Assembly: GCA_020632795.1 (NCBI GenBank)
Contig: JACKEV010000009.1
Location: 558,001-622,000 of the forward strand
From: Alphaproteobacteria bacterium
GTDB taxonomy: Bacteria; Myxococcota_A; UBA796; CAJQPC01
Length of the DNA: 64,000 nucleotides
Direction: 5' to 3'
In this document: positions 52,181 to 62,380 of the stretch, piece after piece
Position numbering within the stretch: the first letter of the stretch is position 1
Layout of the letters: every line of letters starts with the position of its first letter
Notes under the pieces: model-generated
Told to the model about the DNA's origin: nothing
What the model saw: the letters and a program-made list of their open reading frames with translations, nothing else
Database searches by the model: none
Translations under genes and position numbers: made by a program

Positions 52181-52350
52181 GGCGCGGTCAGACCACCGTG
52201 GAGACGATGCTGCTCATCTCGGTCGTGGTCATCGGGGTCGTCGCGGTGGGGTGGTGGCTGGCCGGGGGGCCGAACGGCATCAACGAAGGCATGCGATCGC
52301 TGGGCGAAGGCGCCGAGAAGGCTTACGTCGATCCGGCGCGCGCCCCCTGA
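52177..52350 (+). CDS. Flp/TadE-type prepilin-like small protein (2)
   Basis: A 57-residue protein beginning MRRGQTTVETMLLISVVVIG, again with the G|QTTVE prepilin cleavage pattern and a hydrophobic helix. A short C-terminal part (GGPNGINEGMRSLGEGAEKA) follows. It is coupled to the first prepilin gene by ATGA and ends 24 bases before the spermidine-synthase-like gene. The pair probably forms a minor pilus or pseudopilus structure with Tad genes located elsewhere. Confidence 0.65.
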   Translation: MRRGQTTVETMLLISVVVIGVVAVGWWLAGGPNGINEGMRSLGEGAEKAYVDPARAP

Positions 52351-52374
52351 CCTCACGGCGCGCGGAGAGGTGAC

Positions 52375-54984
52375 ATGGACGAGCTGCAGGCGTATCGCCG
52401 CGAGCAGGCCGTGCGGGCGCTCGTGCCCCTGTTCTTCGTGTCCGGGGCGACCGCGCTGGTGTACCAGAACATCTGGGCCCGCCAGCTCCAGCTCGTCTTC
52501 GGCACCTCGCAGTTCGCCATCGCGACGGTGCTGTCGGCCTTCATGGCCGGGCTGGCGATGGGGGGCTTCGTCATGGCCCGCTACGCCGACCGGCTCACCC
52601 GGCCGCTGCGCACCTACGGGCTCATCGAGATCGGCATCGGCGCCTACGCGCTGATCTTCCCGACCCTGCTGGACGCGGCCACGCCCCTGTACCTGAGCTT
52701 CCACCGCGCTTTCGACCCTGGACCGGTGAGCTTCGGGCTGTTTCAGTTCGTCCTGCTGGGGGTCCTGCTCCTGCTGCCCACCACCGGCATGGGGGCGACC
52801 CTGCCGCTGCTGGGGCGCTTCGTGACCACCCGGGTCGGGGCGGCCGGGGGGCGCATCGGGCTGTTGTACGGGGTGAACACCTTCGGCGCGGTGCTGGGCA
52901 TCTGGCTGGCCGGGTTCTTCCTGCTGCCGGGGCTGGGGCTGTGGAAGACCACCCTGCTGGCGGCGCTGGGGAACCTGCTGCTGGGCGTGGGGGCGTTGAC
53001 GCTCTCCAGGCAGGCGGAGGAGGGAGACCAGGCGCCGGAGGTGGAGCGGGACATCGCGGCCCCGCCCGGCGGCGGCATGCAGCCTGTGCTCATCGTGGCC
53101 GCGCTCACCGGCTTCGCGGCGCTGATCTACGAGGTCGCCTGGTTCCGGCTGATGGGGCTCGTGCTGGGCGCGAGCACCTACGCCTTCTCGGTGATGCTCC
53201 TGGCCTTCCTGACCGGCATCGCGGGGGGCGGGTGGGCCGGCGGGCCGCTGGCCGATCGGGTGCTCCGGCGTTTCGGGCCGGGCGGGCCTCTGGCGGGCCT
53301 GGCCTGGCTCCAGGTGGGCATCGCGACGCTGACCTACGCGATGATGCACCTCTACGAGCAGCTCCCCTACTGGTTCGTGGCGGTGTACTCCGTCGTCGAG
53401 GGGGCGGAGGGGCTGCTGTGGCCCGCGAAGGTGGGGCTGGCGGCGCTGGTGATGACCCCCCCGGCGCTGCTGATGGGGGCCAGCTTCCCGTTCCTGGTGC
53501 GCGCGGCGGTGCGGGGGGATGATGACGCGCTGGGCAGGCCGGTGGGGCGGGTCTACGGGGCGAACACCCTGGGCTCGATCTTCGGCGCCTTCGCGGGGGG
53601 CTTCCTGCTGCTGCCGGTGCTGAACGTGGTCGGCACCGTGCGGGTGGCGGGGGGCGCGAACCTGGCGGCGGCGCTGGTGGCCTACACCGGGGCGATGGTC
53701 GCGGCGGGGGGCGTGAAGCGCGGCCGGCAGGCCCTGGCGGTGGCCGGCGCGGTGGGCGCGGTGCTGCTCTCGGCGGCCTTCCCGCCGCCCTGGAACCCCC
53801 TGCTGATGACCGCGGGCATGTACAAGTACGTCTCGTCGGTGGGTGACCGCAGCCGCGAGGGCATCTACCGGTTCGCCGTCGAGGAGTACATGCTCCTGTT
53901 CTACGACGAGGGCCTCTCCACGGTGGTCACCGTCGCCCAGTCCCGGGAGTCGGGGAACATCTGGCTGGCCAACAACGGCAAGGTGGACGCCTCCACGACG
54001 GTGGACATGCCCACCCAGGTGCTGGTCACCCACCTGCCGTTCCTGTTCGTCGAGGACCCCGAGGACACCCTCGTCGTCGGGCTGGCCTCGGGCATCACCC
54101 TGGGGGCGCTGACCCTGCACCCCGAGCCCGACCGCATCGACGTCGTGGAGCTGGAGCCCTCCATCGTGCAGGCCTCCCACTTCTTCGACGACCACAACCA
54201 CCGGCCGCTCAGCGACCCCCGGGTGACCCTCTACGCCAACGACGGCCGCAACCACCTGGTGCTCACGGAACCCGAGACCTACGACCTCGTGGTCTCCGAG
54301 CCGTCCAACCCCTGGCTCACCGGGGTGTCGAACCTGTTCACCCACGAGTTCTTCCAGATGGGCAAGTCCCGGCTCAAGCCCGGGGGTGTGTGGAGCCAGT
54401 GGGTGCAGCTCTACGGTATGAACCCGGACGACCTGCGGAGCCTCCTGCGCACCTTCGCCGACGTCTACCCCCACGTCGCCCTGTTCGCGACCATCGAGGA
54501 CGCTGACCTCGTGCTCATCGGGAGCGACGCGCCGCTGACCTTCACCCCTGAGGCCGCCGAGCGCCTGCTCACGACCGTACCCGCGGTGCGCGACGAGCTG
54601 GCCCAGATCGACGTCACCGAGCCCTACGACCTCCTGACCTACTACCAGTTCGGGCGCGACGAGATCCTGGAGCTGGTCGAGGACATCGACCTGAACACCG
54701 ACGACAACATGCGGGTGGAGTTCTCCGCCCCCCGCAACCTCCACCGGGAGACCTCCAGCGACAACTTCCTGCTGCTGCTGCCCAAGTCCCGCGCGGTCGA
54801 GCTGGAGGGCGTCGACGAGAACATCGCCCTGGCCCGCGCCTACGCCCGGCGCGAGGAGTGGGTCCGGGCGCTCATCTGCCTCAAGCGGGTGACCGACATG
54901 CAGCCTCAGCACGTCGAGGCGCGTATGCTCACCCTGGAGTACGGGCGCGCGCTGAAGGCGAAGCTGGAGGAGGACGAGGACTGA
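52375..54984 (+). CDS. Membrane protein fused to a spermidine synthase-like domain
   Basis: An 869-residue two-part protein. Residues about 10-460 are roughly 12-14 transmembrane helices in two halves that resemble each other: LVPLFFVSGATALVYQNIWA...LGRFVTTRVGAAGG and LIYEVAWFRLMGLVLGAST...ALLMGASFPFLVRAAVRG. The soluble C-terminal part has a Rossmann fold of the spermidine synthase/methyltransferase type: LVVGLASGITLGALTLHPEP, IDVVELEPSI, VTLYANDGRNHLV, YDLVVSEPSNPWLTGV and LFTHEFFQMGKSRLKPGG. Such fused proteins are widespread and mostly of unknown function. ATG 52375 with GGAGAGG upstream, 24 bases after the prepilin genes. Confidence 0.85.
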   Translation: MDELQAYRREQAVRALVPLFFVSGATALVYQNIWARQLQLVFGTSQFAIATVLSAFMAGLAMGGFVMARYADRLTRPLRTYGLIEIGIGAYALIFPTLLDAATPLYLSFHRAFDPGPVSFGLFQFVLLGVLLLLPTTGMGATLPLLGRFVTTRVGAAGGRIGLLYGVNTFGAVLGIWLAGFFLLPGLGLWKTTLLAALGNLLLGVGALTLSRQAEEGDQAPEVERDIAAPPGGGMQPVLIVAALTGFAALIYEVAWFRLMGLVLGASTYAFSVMLLAFLTGIAGGGWAGGPLADRVLRRFGPGGPLAGLAWLQVGIATLTYAMMHLYEQLPYWFVAVYSVVEGAEGLLWPAKVGLAALVMTPPALLMGASFPFLVRAAVRGDDDALGRPVGRVYGANTLGSIFGAFAGGFLLLPVLNVVGTVRVAGGANLAAALVAYTGAMVAAGGVKRGRQALAVAGAVGAVLLSAAFPPPWNPLLMTAGMYKYVSSVGDRSREGIYRFAVEEYMLLFYDEGLSTVVTVAQSRESGNIWLANNGKVDASTTVDMPTQVLVTHLPFLFVEDPEDTLVVGLASGITLGALTLHPEPDRIDVVELEPSIVQASHFFDDHNHRPLSDPRVTLYANDGRNHLVLTEPETYDLVVSEPSNPWLTGVSNLFTHEFFQMGKSRLKPGGVWSQWVQLYGMNPDDLRSLLRTFADVYPHVALFATIEDADLVLIGSDAPLTFTPEAAERLLTTVPAVRDELAQIDVTEPYDLLTYYQFGRDEILELVEDIDLNTDDNMRVEFSAPRNLHRETSSDNFLLLLPKSRAVELEGVDENIALARAYARREEWVRALICLKRVTDMQPQHVEARMLTLEYGRALKAKLEEDED

Positions 54985-54987
54985 GGT

Positions 54988-55779
54988 TCAGCCCTCCTCG
55001 TCCTCCATGTACACGTCGCGCTTGGCGGCCAGGATGCGCTCGCGGCGGCGGGCGCGGTGCCGACGGGGCACGCCCAGCAGCGCGTCGACGGGGCCGGAGA
55101 GGGCATAGATCATGCCGACGGGCAGCACGAAGTAGGAGATGTCGTAGAACACGCCCACCACGATGAAGCTGGCCAGGAACAGGGCGAAGGCCACCTTGGC
55201 CATCAGCGAGAAGCGCATCTTGTTGACGGCGCGGTAGGGCACGTCGGAGACCATCAGCATGGACATCACCACCGTGATGGCCAGCGGGCCCCAGGGGTTG
55301 CGGACGAAGGTGCGCCCGGTGGCGGCGTGGAACATGACCATGGCCGCGAGGGTGCCGCCGGCCATCGTGATGGCGAGGCCCTGGGAGATATCTTTGGGGG
55401 TGGCCGTGTCCTGGGCGGAGACGTTGAACCGGGCCAGCCGGAACGCGCCGCAGAGCACGAAGAAGAACGACGCCATCAGGCCCAGCGGGCCGAGGGCGTC
55501 GAGGCCCCAGGAGTACACCAGGACCGCCGGCGCGAGGCCGAAGGAGACGACGTCCGCCAGGGAGTCGAGCTGGATGCCGAACTCGGAGCCGCCGCCGGTG
55601 AGGCGGGCCACGCGGCCGTCGAGCACGTCGAACACACCGGCGAAGATGATCAGCAGGCCGGCCTGATAGAAGACGTGCGGGTCGCCGGGGTTGCCGGCGG
55701 CGAGGAGGATGGCGTAGAACCCGCAGAAGATGCTTGCGGAGGTGAACCAGTTCGGGGGGTTCAGAAAGTGCTTGAGCAT
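54988..55779 (-). CDS. pssA: CDP-diacylglycerol-serine O-phosphatidyltransferase
   Basis: A 263-residue integral membrane enzyme that makes phosphatidylserine from CDP-diacylglycerol and serine, the precursor of phosphatidylethanolamine. The CDP-alcohol phosphotransferase motif is complete: DGRVARLTGGGSEFGIQLD with SLAD, fitting D-G-x2-A-R-x8-G-x3-D-x3-D. About eight hydrophobic helices surround it; the C-terminus is basic (RRHRARRRERILAAKRDV). ATG 55779. It converges with the spermidine-synthase-like gene, three bases apart. The partner psd is not visible. Confidence 0.9.
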   Translation of the reverse strand: MLKHFLNPPNWFTSASIFCGFYAILLAAGNPGDPHVFYQAGLLIIFAGVFDVLDGRVARLTGGGSEFGIQLDSLADVVSFGLAPAVLVYSWGLDALGPLGLMASFFFVLCGAFRLARFNVSAQDTATPKDISQGLAITMAGGTLAAMVMFHAATGRTFVRNPWGPLAITVVMSMLMVSDVPYRAVNKMRFSLMAKVAFALFLASFIVVGVFYDISYFVLPVGMIYALSGPVDALLGVPRRHRARRRERILAAKRDVYMEDEEG

Positions 55780-55886
55780 CCCACTCTCCCAGGCGCTGAG
55801 CCGTCAGGTCGTCCTGACCGTCCCCGACGAGCCGGGGTCCCTGAAGGATAGTTGCGCGCGGCCGACACAGCAAGGTGACCGGACTG

Positions 55887-57035
55887 TCAAATTCCGTCGA
55901 TGAGCGCGGTATGTAAGGCGCGCTGGGCGCGGTCGGCCTCCGCGGGGTCCACCCGCCAGCACAGGGCCTCGCCGGAGGCGGTCACGCCGAGCACGCGGAC
56001 CCCGGCAGCGGAGAGGGCGCGATCGCCGTCCACCAGGGCGTGACCGTCGGCGGTGACCCCCGAGCCGGTGGCGGCGACCACGGCGGTCAGCCCCTCGCTG
56101 CGCGCGCCCGTGGGGAGCCGGAAGGCCGCCCGGTCATGCCAGTTGCGCAGGTCGACGAGCACCAGGCCGTCGCCCTCGACCCGCTCGGCGGCGCGGATGG
56201 CCGCCCCCGCAGCGGTCAGGGCCTCGACGAGGCCGATGAGATCGACGCTTCGGAAGACCTCGAGCTGGGTATCGACCGTGATCGCGGCCACCCGCGGGGG
56301 CAGCGGGGGCACCTGGATGCGGGTCCCCGGGGTGCGCTCCGCGGTGGCCGAGGCCAGCAGCTCGATGCCCTTGCGGTGGGCGTAGGCGACGGCCTCGGCG
56401 TACAGGACCCGGGCGCCCTGGCGGGCCTGGGCCAGCGCCTCGTCCAGGCTCATCGTGTCCAGCCGCACCGCGTCGGGCACCACCCGGGGGTCGGCGGTGT
56501 AGACCCCGTCGACGTCCGAGCAGATCTCGCACCACTCGGCCTCCAGGGCGGCGGCCAGGGCCACGGCGGTGAGGTCGGTGCCCCCGCGCCCCAGCGTGGT
56601 GACCTCCCGATCGCGGCTGACCCCCTGGAAGCCGGCGACGATGGCGATCTGGCCCGCGTCCAGGGCGCGCTGGATGCGCCAGGGGCGCACCGCGACGATG
56701 CGGGCGGCGGAGTGGGACTCGTCGGTGATGATGCCGGACTGGCTGCCGGTGAACGAGACCGCCGGGTGCCCCAGGTCGTGGATGGCCATGCTCAACAGCG
56801 CCATCGCCACCCGCTCGCCCACCGAGATGAGCATGTCGATCTCCCGGCGGCTGGGGTGGGGGGAGACCTGACGGGCGAGCTGGAGCAGCTCGTTGGTGGT
56901 GTTGCCCATCGCCGAGACCACCGCGACCACGCCGTGACCGGCCTCCCGGGTGGCGGTGACCCGCGCGGCGACCTGGCGGACGCGCTCGATGTCGGCGACC
57001 GAGCTGCCTCCATACTTCTGGACCACGATCGACAT
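55887..57035 (-). CDS. lysC: Aspartate kinase
   Basis: A 382-residue aspartokinase, the first step to lysine, threonine, methionine and diaminopimelate. It starts MSIVVQKYGGSSVADIERVR with the conserved KYGGSS, and has VVAVVSAMGNTTNELLQLAR, GERVAMALLSMAIHDLGHPA and the catalytic TLGRGGTDLTAVALAAALEA, EICSDVDGVYTADPR. The C-terminal ACT-domain region is short and divergent (LEVFRSVDLIGLVEALTAAG, ALSAAGVRVLGVTASGEAL), so feedback control may differ from the usual type. ATG 57035, eight bases after the stop of the TPR gene. Confidence 0.93.
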   Translation of the reverse strand: MSIVVQKYGGSSVADIERVRQVAARVTATREAGHGVVAVVSAMGNTTNELLQLARQVSPHPSRREIDMLISVGERVAMALLSMAIHDLGHPAVSFTGSQSGIITDESHSAARIVAVRPWRIQRALDAGQIAIVAGFQGVSRDREVTTLGRGGTDLTAVALAAALEAEWCEICSDVDGVYTADPRVVPDAVRLDTMSLDEALAQARQGARVLYAEAVAYAHRKGIELLASATAERTPGTRIQVPPLPPRVAAITVDTQLEVFRSVDLIGLVEALTAAGAAIRAAERVEGDGLVLVDLRNWHDRAAFRLPTGARSEGLTAVVAATGSGVTADGHALVDGDRALSAAGVRVLGVTASGEALCWRVDPAEADRAQRALHTALIDGI

Positions 57036-57043
57036 GGCTGCCC

Positions 57044-57865
57044 TCAGCGGATGCGGACCCGGTCGAGGAAGATGGTGTTGGGCCCCTGGTCGGAGCTGTA
57101 GTACGCCGTCACGTCCCGAACGGCCACCGCGCGGACCTTGTCCGGGCTCAGGGGGGCTGGCGGGGCGCTGGCCTCCAGAGGCAGCGGCAGGAAGTCCTCC
57201 AGCGAGGCGGTGACGCTGCTCCACTCGGTGGTCCCGGCCACGACGAAGTCGGGCAGGGTGTACCAGCGGTTGTGGTCGTCAATGACGATGAGCAGGAGGT
57301 AGGCGGGGAACTCGGCGGCCCGGACCTCCAGGGTCAGCTCGTTCGGGCCGCCCGAGGACGGGTCGAACCAGATGCGGATCTGGTCGTCCTCGCGGGGGGA
57401 GACCTCGGTGTCCCAGGCCAGCGCCGGGTCCGCGCTGCCGGGCGGCGGGCGCGAGCTGACCGTGCCCCGCCCGACGTGCTGGTAGCTGTGGATCCAGTGG
57501 CCGGTGCTGTCGTCGAAGTCCTCGATGAGGGGGAGCAGCGTGACCCGGCGCTCCAGGGCGTCGATCTGCCCCAGCAGGGCCTCGGCCCGCGCCTGGGTGT
57601 GCGGCCGGTTGAGGGCTTCGCCCAGCACATCCCGCGCCTCATCGCTGCGACCGGTCTGGTAGAGGGTGCGGCCCAGCGCGAAGTGGAGATCCCCCTGGGT
57701 GGGGTCGTGGTCGGGCAGGCCCGAGATCAGGCCCTCATACCAGGCGATCGCCCGCTCGGGGTCGCCCTCGGAGGACTCGATCAGCAGGCCCTCGTAGAGC
57801 CCCTGCCAGGCGCGGAAGTCCTGGGCGGCGGCCGCGCCGATGAGCGCCAGCGCGGTCAGGCCCAC
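57044..57865 (-). CDS. Exported TPR and beta-sandwich protein
   Basis: A 273-residue protein with a signal peptide (GLTALALIGAAAAQDFRAWQ). Residues 30-110 look like TPR (AIAWYEGLISGLPDHDPTQG, HFALGRTLYQTGRSDEARDV, RAEALLGQIDALERRVTLLP). The second half is a carbohydrate-binding-like beta sandwich (FDDSTGHWIHSYQHVGRGTV, NELTLEVRAAEFPAYLLLIV, NTIFLDRVRIR). GTG 57865 follows the response regulator stop directly (TGAGTG), so it belongs to the two-component operon. It might act in sensing or as a target of the system; no known family recognised. Confidence 0.65.
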   Translation of the reverse strand: MGLTALALIGAAAAQDFRAWQGLYEGLLIESSEGDPERAIAWYEGLISGLPDHDPTQGDLHFALGRTLYQTGRSDEARDVLGEALNRPHTQARAEALLGQIDALERRVTLLPLIEDFDDSTGHWIHSYQHVGRGTVSSRPPPGSADPALAWDTEVSPREDDQIRIWFDPSSGGPNELTLEVRAAEFPAYLLLIVIDDHNRWYTLPDFVVAGTTEWSSVTASLEDFLPLPLEASAPPAPLSPDKVRAVAVRDVTAYYSSDQGPNTIFLDRVRIR

Positions 57866-58570
<705 letters not shown>

Positions 58571-58585
58571 CGGGCGAGGTTCCTC

Positions 58586-60667
58586 TCAGGATCGGGGGGA
58601 CGGTGGTTTGAGGGGGAAGTGTATCGTAAACGTGGAGCCCTGGCGGGGCGTTGACCGCACGCTGACCGAGCCGTTGTGGGCCTCCATGATGTACTTCACG
58701 ATGGTCAGGCCTATCCCGGTGCCCTTGCGACGGCGCGCGTCGGGATCGGAGGAGCGGTAGAAGCGGTCGAAGATCTGCTCGATCTCCTCGGGCGGGATGC
58801 CGATGCCGCGATCGCTGATGTCCACGGAGACCCCCTCGGGGCCGACGTGGCCGCGCACCCCGATCCAGCCGCCCTCCTTGCCGTACTTGGCGGCGTTGGA
58901 GATGAGGTTCTGGACGACCTGGGCGATGGCCTCGGGGTCGTGCAGCACCACTGGCATGCCGTCGGGCAGGTCCAGCTCCATGACCATGCCCCGGGTCTCC
59001 ATCGAGTAGCGGGCGGACTCGACCGCGGCGCGCACGGTGTCGCCCAGGTCCGCCGGGCGCAGGGTATATCGTTTTGCTCCGCGTTCAATCGACGCGAAAT
59101 CGAGCACATTGTCTACCAGGCGGGACAATCGCTCCGACTCCCGGACGATGGCGTCGTAGTGCTCCTGCAGGTCCTCGTCGTCCTCGACCAGCCCGAACTG
59201 GAGGGACTCCCCCTTGAGGCGGATGTGGGTGATCGGGCTGCGCAGCTCGTGGGAGACGTTCGCGGCGAAGTCGGCCTTCTCCCGGGCGACGTCGAGCTGG
59301 CGGCTGACCAGGCGCACCGACAGCAGCGCGCCGGTGATGATGATGACCAGCGAGAGCACGATGACGATGACGCGCTCGGCGCGCTTGCGGAGCTGGGCGC
59401 GGTCCAGGCCCACCGGGTCGGAGGGGGAGACCAGGAGCGACCAGCCCGGCAGGTAGGGCGCCAGGGTTCGGCGGGCCAGGGCGTCGGGGGAGGCCGCCCC
59501 CTGGGGGGAGAGGACCTGAGCGGCCAGATCCGGATCGGTGCGCACGGTCTGGGCGGCGACGTCCTGGATGTGGGCGACGATGGTGTCGGCGTCCAGCGCG
59601 AAGGCGTAGAAGTCCTCGCCCCACCAGGTGGTGGCCCACAGCGTGCGCTCGATGAGCTGGTAGGAGAACTCGGCGGGCGCCACCCGCAGGGCCTTTCCCC
59701 CGGCGGTGACGATGTCGAGCTGGCTCTGGAGCTGGCCCGCGTAGAAGAGCAGGCGGGTCTTCTCCTCCAGGCGCCCGCGCGCGGAGGCCAGCCAGTCCTT
59801 GGGGGCGTGGTCCTCGAGCAGCTCCAACGAGCGGGCGGCGACGGCCGCTTCACCTCCCAGGCCGATGGTCCACCGGGCCGAGATCAGCTCGTCGGTGAGG
59901 GCCTCCAGGGTGCCGCGGCCGATCTCGGGGTCTCGGGCCAGCAGCAGCTCGCCGCGCTTGAGGCGGGCGAGGTCTCCGAGCCGGAAGCCGTTGAGGTCGC
60001 GCACGTGGGCGTAGTCGGCGACGACGTCGGCGAAGACCTGCTCGGCGGCGGAGCCCTGGCCGGCCCGCATCAGCGCGCGGCCCTCCGCGAAGGCGGCCTG
60101 GCCCCGGTTCCGGATGCCTCGGCTCTGGAGGGAGAGGTCGTGGTAGAGGCGGGCGGCGGCGGTGGGGTCGTCGTGCTCCTGCCGCAGGGCCTCGCGCCAC
60201 TCCGGGGAGAGCACCAGGGTGTGGTCCTGGGTGGGGGGGACCTTGCGCCGGTCGAAGGGCGCGGCGACCCGCCCCTGGGCGTCGATGCGGAAGGCGACCA
60301 GCAGGTGGGGGGACAGCTCGGCGGGGGCATCCACCGGGGAGCGGCCCGACTCCAGGCGCTGGCGGGTGGCGGTCTCGAAGCTGAGGAAGGTCTCGTCGGC
60401 CTCGTCGGAGAGCGTGGCGATGGCCAGCTCGCCCCGGCGCTTGACCTCGTCCCACACCGCCAGCCCCTCGCCCTGGATGGAGCTGAGGCTGGTCCAGGCC
60501 AGCAGCAGGCCCGGCAGCAGGATCGTCACGAAGAAGATGCCGGTGAGCCGGAGCTGGCCCCGCAGCGCGGCGAGGTCCGCCATCGCGCGCACCTCGTACC
60601 CGGGCGCGATCCATCGGGCGATGGTGCGCAGGAGGCGCAAGGTCAGCTCGCGGCGCAGATCCTGCAT
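58586..60667 (-). CDS. Membrane-bound sensor histidine kinase with large extracytoplasmic domain
   Basis: A 693-residue kinase. One N-terminal helix (LTGIFFVTILLPGLLLAWTS) and a second at about 437-458 (VIVIVLSLVIIITGALLSVR) bracket a sensor region of about 375 residues with TPR-like helices (HDLSLQSRGIRNRGQAAFAE, LNGFRLGDLARLKRGELLLA). The H-box is FAANVSHELRSPITHIRLKG (His near 472); then NLISNAAKYG (N-box), DRGIGIPPEEIEQIFDRFYR and GTGIGLTIVKYIMEAHNGSV (G-boxes). It should phosphorylate the adjacent OmpR-type regulator. ATG 60667. The signal sensed is unknown. Confidence 0.92.
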   Translation of the reverse strand: MQDLRRELTLRLLRTIARWIAPGYEVRAMADLAALRGQLRLTGIFFVTILLPGLLLAWTSLSSIQGEGLAVWDEVKRRGELAIATLSDEADETFLSFETATRQRLESGRSPVDAPAELSPHLLVAFRIDAQGRVAAPFDRRKVPPTQDHTLVLSPEWREALRQEHDDPTAAARLYHDLSLQSRGIRNRGQAAFAEGRALMRAGQGSAAEQVFADVVADYAHVRDLNGFRLGDLARLKRGELLLARDPEIGRGTLEALTDELISARWTIGLGGEAAVAARSLELLEDHAPKDWLASARGRLEEKTRLLFYAGQLQSQLDIVTAGGKALRVAPAEFSYQLIERTLWATTWWGEDFYAFALDADTIVAHIQDVAAQTVRTDPDLAAQVLSPQGAASPDALARRTLAPYLPGWSLLVSPSDPVGLDRAQLRKRAERVIVIVLSLVIIITGALLSVRLVSRQLDVAREKADFAANVSHELRSPITHIRLKGESLQFGLVEDDEDLQEHYDAIVRESERLSRLVDNVLDFASIERGAKRYTLRPADLGDTVRAAVESARYSMETRGMVMELDLPDGMPVVLHDPEAIAQVVQNLISNAAKYGKEGGWIGVRGHVGPEGVSVDISDRGIGIPPEEIEQIFDRFYRSSDPDARRRKGTGIGLTIVKYIMEAHNGSVSVRSTPRQGSTFTIHFPLKPPSPRS

Positions 60668-60713
60668 CTCAACCGTCTATCATCTTCGCCGGGTTCGCGT
60701 CGGAGGCCCGTCG

Positions 60714-61220
60714 ATGAGGTTGACCCTGCTTGTGCTGCTCGCCTGCCGCTGCCAGGAGGGCGCGTCGACCGCACCGCCGAGCGGTCACTACGCAGGCGCA
60801 GAGGACTTGCTGGAGGCCGCGCTGCCCGGCGCGCTGGAGCCGCTGGCGCCCCTCGCCCAGGGCCTGGCCGGAGACGCGGCGGACCCCGACCCCGCCGGGC
60901 AGGACGCCCGGGATCGCCTGCACAGCGCGCTCGGCTTCGCGATGGTCGCCGAGGACGCCGAGGAGCGGGCCGACGCCGTGGCCGGGGTGGCCGAGGCCTG
61001 CGGGCAGTGCCACGCCCGGACCGGGGTCACCGCGCCCGCGCTGGCCGCGCCGCCCTGGGGCAGCGGGCCGGAGCACGCCGTGGCCGCGCGCCGCGCCTGG
61101 TGGGGCACGGTGGGGGCGGACGCGGCGATGCGCGCCGAGGCGCTCGGCCGGCTGCCCGAGTCTCCGCCGGACCTGGTCGCGGCCCTGACGAGCTGCGCGG
61201 GCTGCCACGAGGACTACTGA
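60714..61220 (+). CDS. Small dihaem cytochrome c-like lipoprotein
   Basis: A 168-residue lipoprotein: RLTLLVLLACRCQEGAS with lipobox Cys. It has two CxxCH haem attachment sites, VAEACGQCHARTGV in the middle and LTSCAGCHEDY at the very C-terminus, with GALEPLAPLAQGLAG-like helices between. It may be a periplasmic redox carrier. ATG 60714 follows a GGAGGCCCGTCG site. It converges with the glutaryl-CoA dehydrogenase gene, overlapping by seven bases. Confidence 0.72.
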   Translation: MRLTLLVLLACRCQEGASTAPPSGHYAGAEDLLEAALPGALEPLAPLAQGLAGDAADPDPAGQDARDRLHSALGFAMVAEDAEERADAVAGVAEACGQCHARTGVTAPALAAPPWGSGPEHAVAARRAWWGTVGADAAMRAEALGRLPESPPDLVAALTSCAGCHEDY

Positions 61221-62380
61221 AATGCCTGGATCCCCGTGATCCAGCGCCCCAGGATCAGGTTGTGGATGTCGTGGGTGCCCTCGTAGGTGAAGACCGACTC
61301 CAGGTTCGCCATGTGGCGCATCACCGGGTACTCGTCCAGGACGCCGTTGGCGCCGTGGATGTCGCGGGCCATGCGGGCGATCTGCAGGGCGACGTCGACG
61401 TTGTTCATCTTCGCCAGGCTGATCTGGGGCGGGATGACCGTGCCGGCGTCCTTGAGGCGGCCGGCCTGCAGGGCCAGGAGCTGGCCCTTGGTGATCTCGC
61501 GGAGCATCCAGGCCAGCTTGTTCTGCACGAGCTGGAAGCTGGCGATGGGCCGGTCGAACTGGATGCGGCTCTTGGAGTACTCGACGGCGGAGTGGAAGCA
61601 GGCCATCGCCGCACCGAGCGCGCCCCAGGAGATGCCGAAGCGGGCGTTGTTGAGGCAGGAGAAGGGCCCGCGCAGGCCCTTCACGTCGGGCAGGAGGCGG
61701 TCCTTGGGGATGCGGCAGTCCTGGAAGACCAGCTCGGAGGTGACCGAGGCCTTGAGGCTGTGCTTGCCGTGCATCTCGGGGGCGCTGAAGCCGGGGTCGC
61801 CCTTCTCGACGATGAAGCCGCGGATCTCGCCGTCCAGCTTGGCCCAGACCACCGCGACCTGGGCGATGGTGCCGTTGGTGATCCACATCTTGGCGCCGTT
61901 GAGGACGTAGCTGTCGCCGTCGTCCACCGCGCGGGTCAGCATGCCGCTGGGGTTGGAGCCGTGATCGGGCTCGGTCAGGCCGAAGCAGCCGATGAACTCA
62001 CCCGAGGCCATCTTGGGCAGGTACTTCTGCTTCTGGGCCTCGGTGCCGAACTTCCAGATGGGGAACATGGCGAGGCTGCCCTGCACCGAGACGAAGCTGC
62101 GGATGCCGGAGTCCCCGCGCTCGAGCTCCTGGCAGATGAGGCCGTAGGCGACGTTGGACATGCCCGCGCAGCCGTAGCCCTCGAGGTTGGCGCCCAGCAG
62201 GCCCATCTCGGCGATCTCGGAGACCAGCTCCATCGGGAAGGTGCCCGCGCGGCAGTGCTGCTCGATGATGGGGATGACGCGCTCCTCGACCCAGCCGCGC
62301 ACCAGCTCGCGGACCATCAGCTCCTCCTCGGTCAGGAGCTTGTCGAGGTTGTAGAAGTCGACGCCGGAGAACTTCTCCAT
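61214..62380 (-). CDS. gcdH: Glutaryl-CoA dehydrogenase-like acyl-CoA dehydrogenase
   Basis: A 388-residue FAD enzyme of the acyl-CoA dehydrogenase family. The sequence agrees closely with glutaryl-CoA dehydrogenases: LTEEELMVRELVRGWVEERV, GYGCAGMSNVAYGLICQELE, RGDSGIRSFVSVQGSLAMFP, KYLPKMASGEFIGCFGLTEP, NGAKMWITNGTIAQVAVVWA, GPFSCLNNARFGISWGALGA, and FTYEGTHDIHNLILGRWITG with the catalytic Glu in YEGTHD. It would oxidise and decarboxylate glutaryl-CoA to crotonyl-CoA in lysine/tryptophan/benzoate breakdown. ATG 62380. The ETF partner is not nearby. Confidence 0.9.
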   Translation of the reverse strand: MEKFSGVDFYNLDKLLTEEELMVRELVRGWVEERVIPIIEQHCRAGTFPMELVSEIAEMGLLGANLEGYGCAGMSNVAYGLICQELERGDSGIRSFVSVQGSLAMFPIWKFGTEAQKQKYLPKMASGEFIGCFGLTEPDHGSNPSGMLTRAVDDGDSYVLNGAKMWITNGTIAQVAVVWAKLDGEIRGFIVEKGDPGFSAPEMHGKHSLKASVTSELVFQDCRIPKDRLLPDVKGLRGPFSCLNNARFGISWGALGAAMACFHSAVEYSKSRIQFDRPIASFQLVQNKLAWMLREITKGQLLALQAGRLKDAGTVIPPQISLAKMNNVDVALQIARMARDIHGANGVLDEYPVMRHMANLESVFTYEGTHDIHNLILGRWITGIQAFQ

